Assembly (NCBI GenBank): GCA_011176685.1
Contig: DUED01000030.1
Location: forward strand, 41,836-105,835
Direction of reading: 5' to 3'
Length of the DNA: 64,000 nucleotides
From: Anaerolineae bacterium
GTDB lineage: Bacteria; Chloroflexota; Anaerolineae; Anaerolineales; Anaerolineaceae
Part shown: in pieces, positions 54,617 to 62,097 of the stretch
Layout of the letters: every line of letters starts with the position of its first letter
How positions within the stretch are numbered: position 1 is the first letter of the stretch
Program-made: the position numbers and the translations under genes
Notes under the pieces: model-generated
Database searches by the model: none
What the model was told of the DNA's origin: nothing
Seen by the model: the letters and a program-made list of their open reading frames with translations, nothing else

Positions 54617-54638
54617 GACGTTTCTTTAAGTAAACGTC
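54617..54638. terminator. Hairpin between convergent alkD and SMP-30 genes
   Basis: GACGTTT/AAACGTC (54617-54623, 54632-54638) with an eight-base loop, in the 140-bp convergent gap. No T-run follows, so it is a weak terminator candidate. Confidence 0.35.
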
Positions 54639-54736
54639 TGCTTCGTTAGCCCATGCTTCAGAGTTACACAAAGCAACTTTCTGAAAATACCCGCTGCGTT
54701 TCAAACTGATAACACAGAAGTATGGTTTAAGCAATT

Positions 54737-55603
54737 TTAGCCCTTGAATTCTGGCTCAAGCAAGCCATTTACACCTGGCTTGAAGGCGAATAAATCACCT
54801 GCCAGCGGCTGCTTAGCCAGCTCGGCTGCGCTCAACCCTTCCCGTGCTGTAGTGATAAAAAGCGTATCCAGCTTCTCGCCGCCAAAAGCGCAACAGGAGG
54901 GCTGCGCCACCGGCACTTGTACCTCTTCCAGTGATTCACCCTCAGGCGAGTAGCGTATCACTTTCCAACCGCCCCAGATAGCACACCAAATACAGCCCTC
55001 GGCGTCTACTGTTAAACCGTCCGGCACGCCTTGCTCTCCACTGAGCTGCACAAGCGTGCGCCGGTTGCTGATTTTCCCGAGTTCCAGGTCGAAATCATAA
55101 GCATATAACACATAGCGCAGCGTATCCACGTAGTACATGGTGTGGCTGTCCGGGCTCCAGCCGATGCCGTTGGAGATGGTCACTCCTTCCACCATGCGAT
55201 GCACCTGCAGGTCAGGGTCCAGACGGTACAACGTGCTGGTGGCGCCCTGTGGGGTCATAGTGCCTGCCCAAAATCGCCCGGCATGGTCTACCTTGCCGTC
55301 GTTGAAGCGTGCCTCCGGCTTGTCCTGCTCCGGATGCGTGATATGTTTCACCTGATTACTCTCCGCGTCCCAAAAGGCAAAACCCTGCTTGCCGGCAGCA
55401 ATAAAGCCGCCTTTTTCACGCAGACCAATAACACTGATGGGCTCACCCACAGTGAACTGTTCATATGCGAAGCTTTGCGGGTCGTAGCGCTGGATCTTCT
55501 CCCCCAAGATATCCACCCAGTAGAGCTTGTACTCATTCGGATGCCACAGCGGTCCCTCACCGGTGATATTCTGGCACGCCAGCAGATGGGTCAATTTGCT
55601 CAT
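54737..55603 (-). CDS. SMP-30/gluconolactonase family hydrolase
   Basis: Six-bladed beta-propeller lactonase, 288 residues, expected to open sugar lactones in the cytoplasm. Metal-binding residues can be placed: Glu in GEGPLWHP, Asn in ARFNDGKVDHAGRFWAGTM, Asn in SNGIGWSPDSHTMYYVDT and Asp in GVPDGLTVDAEGCIW. It overlaps the end of the upstream GNAT gene by four bases, so the two are translated together. Physiological substrate is unknown. Confidence 0.87.
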   Translation of the reverse strand: MSKLTHLLACQNITGEGPLWHPNEYKLYWVDILGEKIQRYDPQSFAYEQFTVGEPISVIGLREKGGFIAAGKQGFAFWDAESNQVKHITHPEQDKPEARFNDGKVDHAGRFWAGTMTPQGATSTLYRLDPDLQVHRMVEGVTISNGIGWSPDSHTMYYVDTLRYVLYAYDFDLELGKISNRRTLVQLSGEQGVPDGLTVDAEGCIWCAIWGGWKVIRYSPEGESLEEVQVPVAQPSCCAFGGEKLDTLFITTAREGLSAAELAKQPLAGDLFAFKPGVNGLLEPEFKG

Positions 55604-56073
55604 GGTTTTACCTCCCGATTAGATGTTAGGTGCTTCTCCAGTACCAATGCGTCCTCTCCGCCATAATAGTACTTACGCCATACCTCCACCTGGTGATAGC
55701 CGCAGTTCCTGTACAATGCAATAGCGGCTTGATTGGAGCGACGCACGGTCAGGCGTATACGCAGGAGACCTAGCTGTCGCTGGCACTCCTTTAACAGGGC
55801 AGATGCGATACCGCGTCGGCGATGGTCATGCAGCACTCCCAAAGTGATGATCCAGCCGGTACTATCCGAGCGGCGTTGGTTGCCAGCGATAAAGCCCACC
55901 ATCCTGTCATCTGTTACCGCTTTCAAGCGCACTGTATTCGGAAAGGTCAGCACCGCCAGCAGTTCCAGCAGCGGCCAGGCATCCTGGTTGAAACAGTCAC
56001 GCTCCAAGCGTTGCAGGGCACGCAAGTCGCGCCAGGTTGCGAGCTGGATGGTGAAGGATGAATTAGCTTGCAT
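55600..56073 (-). CDS. GNAT N-acetyltransferase (RimI-like)
   Basis: A 157-residue acetyltransferase. The acetyl-CoA pocket is read in HDHRRRGIASALLKECQR, followed by LRLTVRRSNQAAIALYRNCGYH and a C-terminal YYYGGEDALVLEKHL, a combination common in RimI-like enzymes. It may acetylate a protein N-terminus or small amine; the target is unknown. The stop overlaps the SMP-30 start as ATGA. Confidence 0.85.
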   Translation of the reverse strand: MQANSSFTIQLATWRDLRALQRLERDCFNQDAWPLLELLAVLTFPNTVRLKAVTDDRMVGFIAGNQRRSDSTGWIITLGVLHDHRRRGIASALLKECQRQLGLLRIRLTVRRSNQAAIALYRNCGYHQVEVWRKYYYGGEDALVLEKHLTSNREVKP

Positions 56074-56247
56074 TTAATGTTTTCACATAACTTAATATGA
56101 GATGATTATACCTATAAGCTGTTACCTTAACCCGGGGGTGTACTGCACAATCGGGCTACTGTCCTCCGCAATGATAATTTAAAGCAACAACACGGCTGAA
56201 GTGGATACCGTGTCGTTGCCTGGAGGAGAAACAGGTGTTTGGGGTAA

Positions 56248-56934
56248 TTAATTATGATAGTGTTTGGTGTGTTCGGCTTTGAAGTTGGTCGTGTTAGTGT
56301 TCATGCCCCTGGGCTGAACAGGACGCTGCCTGAAAGTGGCTACGGGCTTGGGAGCTGGCGGCTTGAAGCCAAATGGGCGGCTGGCGATTGGTTGCGGTTT
56401 GGCGGGTCTTTTTTCATCACCGTAAAGGATACGGTTCAGGGCGCTAGCTAGCGAACCGATGATAAGGATACGGATGACCCATACCATGATAGCCACGAAA
56501 ATGGGCACGACAGTCACGATGGTCATGGGATCCACCACCAGCACACTCTCTACCGGATGGTTGTAGATGGCAATGGAGACACCCCACCAGGTCAGGCAGG
56601 CGTTCATGGTAGCTGCGAGCAGCCAGGCGCTCAACAGGAACCAGCCCTCGCGCCCTTCGCTGCCCTTATCTTGGGGTGTGAACAGGCGCGCAATACCGGC
56701 GAAATCCATACCGCAGAATGCCAGCGCCAGGATGGTGGACCAGCGCAGACCGCTGAAGCCCAAATCGCCCAGCAGGTCGCGCAGGGCGAAATCGGTGGTG
56801 CTGTAGTTGAATGCCTCAAATGAGACCAGCGCCGCCAGGGTGATGAGTGTATAGACGGTTTGGGAGTGCAGGCGCAGTTTCTCTATCCATTGCAGGGGAT
56901 TCTTGGTCAGTTCTCGTGTTTTTGAAAGGTTCAT
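56248..56934 (-). CDS. Conserved membrane protein of unknown function
   Basis: A 228-residue protein with four hydrophobic segments (about 26-43, 66-82, 100-122 and 138-163) and a basic, Pro-rich tail (GDEKRPAKPQP, FKPPAPKPVATF) that ends in a His-rich HTKHYHN. I do not recognise a named family. Start ATG 56934 is supported by AAGGAG. The promoter upstream is near consensus and is overlaid by two palindromes, so expression is probably repressor controlled. Confidence 0.65.
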   Translation of the reverse strand: MNLSKTRELTKNPLQWIEKLRLHSQTVYTLITLAALVSFEAFNYSTTDFALRDLLGDLGFSGLRWSTILALAFCGMDFAGIARLFTPQDKGSEGREGWFLLSAWLLAATMNACLTWWGVSIAIYNHPVESVLVVDPMTIVTVVPIFVAIMVWVIRILIIGSLASALNRILYGDEKRPAKPQPIASRPFGFKPPAPKPVATFRQRPVQPRGMNTNTTNFKAEHTKHYHN

Positions 56935-56968
56935 GTCACTTTCTCCTTGTGTTGTATATAGGTATTAT

Positions 56969-56992
56969 GTTCTATTATAGAACAATTATTCT
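56969..56992 (-). promoter_or_regulatory. Two overlapping palindromic operator candidates at the promoter
   Basis: GTTCTATTATAGAAC is a perfect 7+1+7 palindrome (56969-56983) covering the -10; AGAACAATTATTCT (56979-56992) is a second palindrome with one mismatch in the spacer. The second resembles Firmicute-type SOS boxes (GAAC-N4-GTTC with one mismatch). Confidence 0.5.
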
Positions 56993-57003
56993 AATTTTGT
57001 CAA
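56974..57003 (-). promoter_or_regulatory. Near-consensus promoter of the membrane protein gene
   Basis: Minus strand: -35 TTGACA (57003-56998), 18-bp spacer, -10 TATAAT (56979-56974), about 40 bp before the start codon. Confidence 0.85.
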
Positions 57004-57057
57004 GGTAAATATGTAGAGGTTAGATTGGAATCCTCCCCCATATCTTGGGTTAATTGT

Positions 57058-57085
57058 AAAAACCCGGAAGCATTATGCTCCCGGG
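57058..57085 (-). terminator. Rho-independent terminator on minus strand
   Basis: CCCGGGAGCAT / ATGCTTCCGGG stem followed by TTTTTAC when read on the minus strand; it lies downstream of the small open frame 57210-57290 and upstream of the membrane protein promoter. Confidence 0.75.
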
Positions 57086-57209
57086 CTGGTCAGTGGAATC
57101 CTGCAAACCTGTCGGGCTGCTAGTGATCCGCTGTTCCTTGGCACCTAAGAGAAACTGCTGCGCGCGTTTTCAGTGGTCACCAGGATAAGATCTTCTGCTG
57201 TGATAATCA

Positions 57210-57290
57210 TTATGAGTGCAGACCTGTCAGGCTCATGGCCAGGAACATCATACCGACCAATGTTACTACCAGAACCAAAACCAATGCCAT
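57210..57290 (-). CDS. Candidate 26-residue single-pass membrane peptide
   Basis: Frame ATG 57290 to TAA 57210 reads MALVLVLVVTLVGMMFLAMS then LTGLHS: almost entirely hydrophobic, one predicted helix. GAGGTG lies about five bases upstream of the ATG, and a minus-strand terminator lies at 57058-57085, so a short transcript unit is plausible. No family is known. Hydrophobic mini-proteins are often stress-linked regulators or toxin components; neither is shown here. Confidence 0.4.
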   Translation of the reverse strand: MALVLVLVVTLVGMMFLAMSLTGLHS

Positions 57291-57445
57291 GACGCACCTC
57301 TTCTTCTCCCCCGCAAGCCCGGTTTCCCTTTTTAAGGATGGCGCAGCGGCTGTGTAGGGGGTCTTTTGATGATTAACCCTGTTGTACACGAAAAGCTACG
57401 CGCAATTCAAGGGCTGAACCATTATCTGAAGAGATGCAAGGTTGA

Positions 57446-58099
57446 TGCCAGATTGCCATCTTCCGTATGCTGCAGTTGGCAATTCGTTTGGGAAGAGATT
57501 CAAGCAATAAAGATAAAGCAACGTATTACAATGGACAAATTAAAAGAATGCCTGATTTGCTTAATACAGTATCTAAACTGTATGCTAAAAAAGCGTCAGA
57601 AACTGTAGAAGAAATTAGAAAGTGCACATCTTTCTTTGTAATTGGCTCAGGTCCGAATATTGCGACTGCCGATGAATCAGCATTAGGCATTAGCCAATCT
57701 GCTGGTGTTCCTGCGCAAGCTTTTCCTGCGGAAAATTTTTTGCATGGACCAATTCAAACACTACGCGATCATATGGGAGTGATTGCAATTGCAGCACCCG
57801 GACCGTTACAGGAGCGCATTATTCAAGCTGCTGAAGCTTCGAAAGTTATTGGATCGAAAGTCATTGTTCTTGCCCCTAAGAATATGGAGGGTTTACATGA
57901 TTTTGATGTTGCTCTCCGTCTACCAGATGGAATACCTGAATTGCTAACGCCCGTGATTTACATAACTCCTTTATGGCAGATTGCGTATCATTTTTCTTTG
58001 CTGGGACGAGGGTGCCATACTGACCGGCTATCGATGGATAAGCCCGAATTTAAAAAAGCATTTTTAATTATTATGCAGGAAGATAAGAAATTTGAATGA
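57446..58099 (+). pseudogene. 5'-truncated SIS-domain sugar isomerase gene
   Basis: The open frame starts after a stop at 57443-57445 and encodes the second half of a GlmS/AgaS-like two-SIS protein: LQLAIRLGRDSSNKDKATYY, PDLLNTVSKLYAK, then the second SIS domain FFVIGSGPNIATADESALG, FPAENFLHGPIQTL and AAPGPLQERI. The first SIS domain and any glutaminase part are absent. An internal ATG at 57467 could start a fragment, but no ribosome site is seen. It precedes a HAD phosphatase gene in an AT-rich stretch, perhaps the remnant of a sugar operon. Confidence 0.7.
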
Positions 58100-58266
58100 T
58101 TAATTTCGATTGATTTATAGAATTTTCAGAGGAATAACAAGTTTCTTTTATTGTTGCTTATTAATTGTGCAAAATGAAGCTGCGAATTTAGCAAGAAGAT
58201 CATTGCCTTAATGGGAAACAGAAACCTTTCTAACTATTGAAGGATGCAGCATAGGTTTTACTAAAA

Positions 58267-59103
58267 ATGAAGATCTTATATAAAGATAATAAAAAAAAGA
58301 ATATTAAATTGATCATTTTCGATGTTGATGGAACGCTTGTTGACGATGATCAAAAATTAAGTTCAAGGACAATTAAAGTTATTCAGTCATTGCAGAGAAA
58401 AAATGTGTTAGTGAGTCTGGCAACAGGAAAAATCTTTCCTTCAGTCAGACAGGTGGTGGAGGATCTTGGTATACGAGCGCCTTTAATCCTATCGAACGGA
58501 GCGATATTGCAGCAGCCAAATGGTGAAATCATTTTCAACTCATTATTAAAATTAGAAATTTTGCAAACAATCTTAGATTGTTATCAGGACTATGATGCTG
58601 ACCTTGCATTATTCACACCAGCAAGTATTTATGTCAAAAAAGAGACCCGCAATACTGAACACATTCGAATATGTGGTGAGAAGATGAAGGAAATTGGTAG
58701 CTGGGTTAACATTAAAGACGAATTCCCTGCAGTATGCAAGGCCTTATTATTAAACAGGAGGGATGGAGAAGAAATGGCAAAGTTGAAGGAATTATTAGCT
58801 AATAAATTAGGTGAAAAAATTGCTTTGAGTTCTGGTGCACTAAACTCAATAGAAGTAATGTCAGTGGGAGTATCAAAGGGGACAGAATTGAGGAACTTGG
58901 CGAAATTCTTGAATATAAAATTAGAAAACGTGATGGCTTTCGGTGATCATGTAAATGATATTGGTATGCTGAAAATTGCAGGAGTAAGTGTGGCAGTTGA
59001 TAATGCTATTGATGAAGTAAAGAAAATAGTTGATGTGGTTATTAAGTCTAATAATGATAGCGGTCCCGCAGAGTTCTTGGAAGAGTGGATTTTATCAAAT
59101 TAG
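58267..59103 (+). CDS. HAD-superfamily Cof-type sugar phosphatase
   Basis: HAD-IIB (Cof-like) hydrolase of 278 residues that typically dephosphorylates sugar phosphates. Motif I is FDVDGTLVDDD (catalytic Asp pair, about 19-29), motif II SLATGKIF (LATG), motif III the Lys in SVGVSKGTELRNLAKFL, and motif IV AFGDHVNDIGML. The C2 cap lies between. It follows the truncated SIS gene and shares its AT-rich composition. Substrate is unknown. Confidence 0.88.
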   Translation: MKILYKDNKKKNIKLIIFDVDGTLVDDDQKLSSRTIKVIQSLQRKNVLVSLATGKIFPSVRQVVEDLGIRAPLILSNGAILQQPNGEIIFNSLLKLEILQTILDCYQDYDADLALFTPASIYVKKETRNTEHIRICGEKMKEIGSWVNIKDEFPAVCKALLLNRRDGEEMAKLKELLANKLGEKIALSSGALNSIEVMSVGVSKGTELRNLAKFLNIKLENVMAFGDHVNDIGMLKIAGVSVAVDNAIDEVKKIVDVVIKSNNDSGPAEFLEEWILSN

Positions 59104-59150
59104 TCCTTACTTGAATTGTAAGGGGGGTAATTTCGCACGCGGTTTATAAA

Positions 59151-60266
59151 TTAAAGACTACGCGGAAAACCCCAGCCGCCAGTGTGCACTGACTCGGGTT
59201 TATCCGTCCATACGCCGGCAATCTTCTCGCCACATTTGGGACAAGCACCTTCTGCAGTTATATGGTAGCCTTGGATAACATAGCCACTGCGCTCGACAAG
59301 TTTGGTATTACAGGATGGGCAGTGGGTATCCTCCAAAGAGCCCACCCGTCCGGGGCGGTTGCCAGCATAGACGTAATGCAAACCGGCTTCCTGTCCAATA
59401 TCTGCTGCACGCTGCAGGATGCGTGCACTGGTAGCTGGCGTATCTTGGCGCTTATATGTAGGATAGAAAGCGGTCACGTGCCAGGGGATGTCCGGCGAGA
59501 TAGATACCAGGTAGCGCGCCATTTCCCATAATTCCTCATTGCTATCATTGAAATCCGGGATAACCAGTGTGACCACCTCAACCCACATGCCCAGCTCGTG
59601 CGCCAGTTTGATGGCGTCTAACACTACCTGCAGGGTGCCGCCCAGTTCACGGTAGTGTTGGTTGGACATACATTTCAGGTCTATCTTGAAGCCATCCAGG
59701 TAGGGCTGCAGGGCGTGCAGCACCTCCGGTGTAGCGTAACCATCGGAGACATACACGCAGCGCAAGCCTGCTTCCTTGCCTGGCTTAAAAATGTCCATGG
59801 CCCACTCGCTAGTGATGAGCGGCTCATTGTATGAGCTGGCGATAATTTCAGCATTGTTGCGCAAGGCATTAGCCACCAGTTCTTTTGGTGTGACCGTCTG
59901 GATGTACCTTCCGCTGCCTTCGGAAGCTGGGTCACGCAGTGCTTGCGAGGTGAACCAATTCTGGCAGAAGTCGCAGTGGAAATTGCAGCCCAGCATGCCA
60001 ATAGTGAGCGCATCCGCGCCGGGCAGGAAGTGCATGAAGGGTTTCTTTTCAATAGGGTCTACATTATAAGCTGACACATACCCCCAGGGCGCACGCAGTT
60101 CGCCATCCTGGTTGAAGCGTACCTTGCAGATACCGCGCTGGCCGGGCTTGAGTGTGCAGCGGTGCGCGCAGGCGAAGCAGCGTACCCTGCCTTTGTCCAG
60201 CTTCTCAACCAGGCGAGCAGGTTTGGTGAGAGGATCGAGCAAATCAGCGAGTGTTTTGGAAGCCAT
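59151..60266 (-). CDS. amrS: AmmeMemoRadiSam system radical SAM enzyme
   Basis: Radical SAM protein of 371 residues of the AmrS type. The [4Fe-4S] cluster motif is GCNFHCDFCQNW (CxxxCxxC, about 93-104). Extra cysteine pairs are at the N-terminus (CFACAHRCTLKPGQRGIC) and the C-terminus (CPSCNTKL ... CPKCGEK), as in the family. AmrS normally occurs with AmmeMemoRadiSam partner proteins A and B, which are not in this window. It is divergent from the glycerol-1-phosphate dehydrogenase gene. Confidence 0.92.
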   Translation of the reverse strand: MASKTLADLLDPLTKPARLVEKLDKGRVRCFACAHRCTLKPGQRGICKVRFNQDGELRAPWGYVSAYNVDPIEKKPFMHFLPGADALTIGMLGCNFHCDFCQNWFTSQALRDPASEGSGRYIQTVTPKELVANALRNNAEIIASSYNEPLITSEWAMDIFKPGKEAGLRCVYVSDGYATPEVLHALQPYLDGFKIDLKCMSNQHYRELGGTLQVVLDAIKLAHELGMWVEVVTLVIPDFNDSNEELWEMARYLVSISPDIPWHVTAFYPTYKRQDTPATSARILQRAADIGQEAGLHYVYAGNRPGRVGSLEDTHCPSCNTKLVERSGYVIQGYHITAEGACPKCGEKIAGVWTDKPESVHTGGWGFPRSL

Positions 60267-60359
60267 ATCTTATTGTATTATAGCAACTTTAACAATGGTC
60301 GTGGGAGTATAATCAGCAAGGTTGGTTGGATTACCAGCTTTATCCACAGGAGAGTGACT

Positions 60360-61604
60360 ATGAGAGGACATATGCCCATAACTATCGGTGATACTGCCGT
60401 TGAGGAGTTCCTTGAGTTTTGCCGAAAGGGTGGTTATCGGAAATTCCTGCTGGTGGCGGATAGCAACACATTCCGTGTACTGGGGGAGCGGGTTCTTAAA
60501 GCCATACAAAGCCAGAACTGGGATGTGATTCAAGTTGTGCTGGAGGGTGAGAATCTGCACTCGGATGATTTTGCCCTCATGCAGGTATTTAAAGCGGATG
60601 ACCAGGAGGAACGATTATATGTGGCAGTGGGGTCAGGCACTATCACTGATATCACCCGCTTCACCAGCCACCGTACACACAACCTGTTCGTTTCCTTCCC
60701 TACTGCAGCTTCTGTGGATGCTTATACCTCAGTAAATGCGCCGGTGACCATAGGTGGATTAAAGGGTTCAATTTACTGCCATGCACCTATAGCAATTTTT
60801 ACTCACCTGCCGACTATCTGTGCTGCTCCAAAGTTCCTGAACGCTTCTGGTTTTGGTGATTTAGTCAGCAAATTCACATCGGCCTCAGATTGGAAGATCA
60901 CCCATCTCATCTGGGGAGTGGATTTTGATGAAGAAATTTACCAGAGAGCGTTATGGGCTGCAAGGCGAGCGTGTGAAGTAGTGGATATAATTCACAAGGG
61001 CACGCCGGAGAGCATGCGCGCCATGATGGAAGGGCAGTTTGCCAGCGGCTTCTGTATGGCTGATTTTGGCAACAGCACCCCGGCTTCGGGTGGCGAGCAC
61101 CACATCGCGCATATATGGGAAATGTTATGGCACTGGCATGAGCGCAAGGGGCTCTATCATGGACAGGCAGTGGGCGTGTCGGTTGTCATTACCGCTGGCT
61201 GGTATGATAAACTGCGTGTTTTAAGCCGCGAGGAAGCCAAGCAAAGATTAGAAAGAGTGAATATCCCGACTGCTGAAAAACAAAAGGCATTAATCCATGA
61301 ACATCTGGCTCGTATTGAGAAGGAGATCATAGAACATAACCCGATCTATATTCAGCTCAGCGACAAACAGGTTTTTATGAATACAAAAGAAAAAATTCTC
61401 AGCCAATGGGAGCAAATCCAAACAATTGCGGCACAGGTGCCGCCTGCGGTGCAGTGCCGCAAGTGGCTGAAGACAGCTGGCTCACCGACCATACCGAGTG
61501 AACTGGGGATTAGTGAGGAAGAAGCGCGACTGGCAATAGACTACGGGCATTACCTACGTGAACGCTTCTCGATTGCTATTCTGAGGAAGCTGTTTGGGTT
61601 TTAG
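60360..61604 (+). CDS. sn-Glycerol-1-phosphate dehydrogenase (EgsA/AraM family)
   Basis: Iron-containing alcohol-dehydrogenase-like enzyme, 414 residues, which reduces dihydroxyacetone phosphate to sn-glycerol-1-phosphate. NAD-binding loop GSGTITDITRFTSH, KFTSASDWK and the metal ligands in SGGEHHIAHIWEM and YHGQAVGVSV are all visible. ATG 60360 is chosen because AGGAGAG lies at 60348-60354; the frame open to 60162 overlaps amrS. In archaea this makes the lipid backbone; in Bacillus AraM makes a heptaprenylglyceryl precursor. TATAAT at 60308-60313 may be its -10. Confidence 0.85.
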   Translation: MRGHMPITIGDTAVEEFLEFCRKGGYRKFLLVADSNTFRVLGERVLKAIQSQNWDVIQVVLEGENLHSDDFALMQVFKADDQEERLYVAVGSGTITDITRFTSHRTHNLFVSFPTAASVDAYTSVNAPVTIGGLKGSIYCHAPIAIFTHLPTICAAPKFLNASGFGDLVSKFTSASDWKITHLIWGVDFDEEIYQRALWAARRACEVVDIIHKGTPESMRAMMEGQFASGFCMADFGNSTPASGGEHHIAHIWEMLWHWHERKGLYHGQAVGVSVVITAGWYDKLRVLSREEAKQRLERVNIPTAEKQKALIHEHLARIEKEIIEHNPIYIQLSDKQVFMNTKEKILSQWEQIQTIAAQVPPAVQCRKWLKTAGSPTIPSELGISEEEARLAIDYGHYLRERFSIAILRKLFGF

Positions 61605-61679
61605 GTTTTTATCTCAGTAATATCTGACTCAAAAAGGATGTGAGCAAATTCTGATTGTATGTAGAAATCTATGAAATTT

Positions 61680-61939
61680 CGCCACAATCAAAGATTAACA
61701 GACTACGATTACACCCTGCCAAGCGTTAATAAACCCCATGGATACAGACCTGGTTTGTTATCTGCAGTTATCAGTTCATTTAAAACGTCTTCCACAAAGT
61801 TGGATAACAAAAATGATTTATTCAGGGGCTCGATCTGACAAAGGAATTTTATGAATATATTAAACGCAATGAACGGGATTTGAATGCTGTGCGAGAATAT
61901 ATTATCGCACAGCATTCTAATTGGGAAAAAGATCCTTAA
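61680..61939 (+). pseudogene. Relic of a Y1 (IS200/REP-associated type) transposase
   Basis: Reads RHNQRLTDYDYTLPS, then jumps to PHGYRPGLLSAVISSFKTSS, a TGA in place of the expected Trp, a frameshift, and RNERDLNAVREYIIA then NWEKDP and stop. This is the start, a middle piece and the end of a transposase_17 (RAYT-like) protein, with the HUH catalytic centre deleted. The rest of 61605-62097 has no gene. Confidence 0.72.
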
Positions 61940-62058
61940 TATTGCGTATAAGCATTTATCTAAATAGTGACATTGTGCGGCAGTTGCAGATCAAGTCCTC
62001 CCCAGTAGGCAATAGGCCGGATTGGTTCTGCAAGGCACAGTGAATCTGTGAGGTAAAA

Positions 62059-62094
62059 ATGAATAGTTTATCTTCAACTAAAAAAACGAATTAG
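62059..62094 (+). CDS. Possible 11-codon leader ORF upstream of lipoprotein gene
   Basis: ATG to TAG encoding MNSLSSTKKTN, with GAGG about six bases upstream, ending three bases before the lipoprotein start. The lipoprotein start itself lacks a good ribosome-binding site, so the short frame could couple translation. Could easily be chance. Confidence 0.25.
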   Translation: MNSLSSTKKTN

Positions 62095-62097
62095 ATT

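Noticed and set aside
60162..60359. N-terminal extension of glycerol-1-phosphate dehydrogenase
   Set aside because: It overlaps amrS on the other strand, and AGGAGAG supports ATG 60360.
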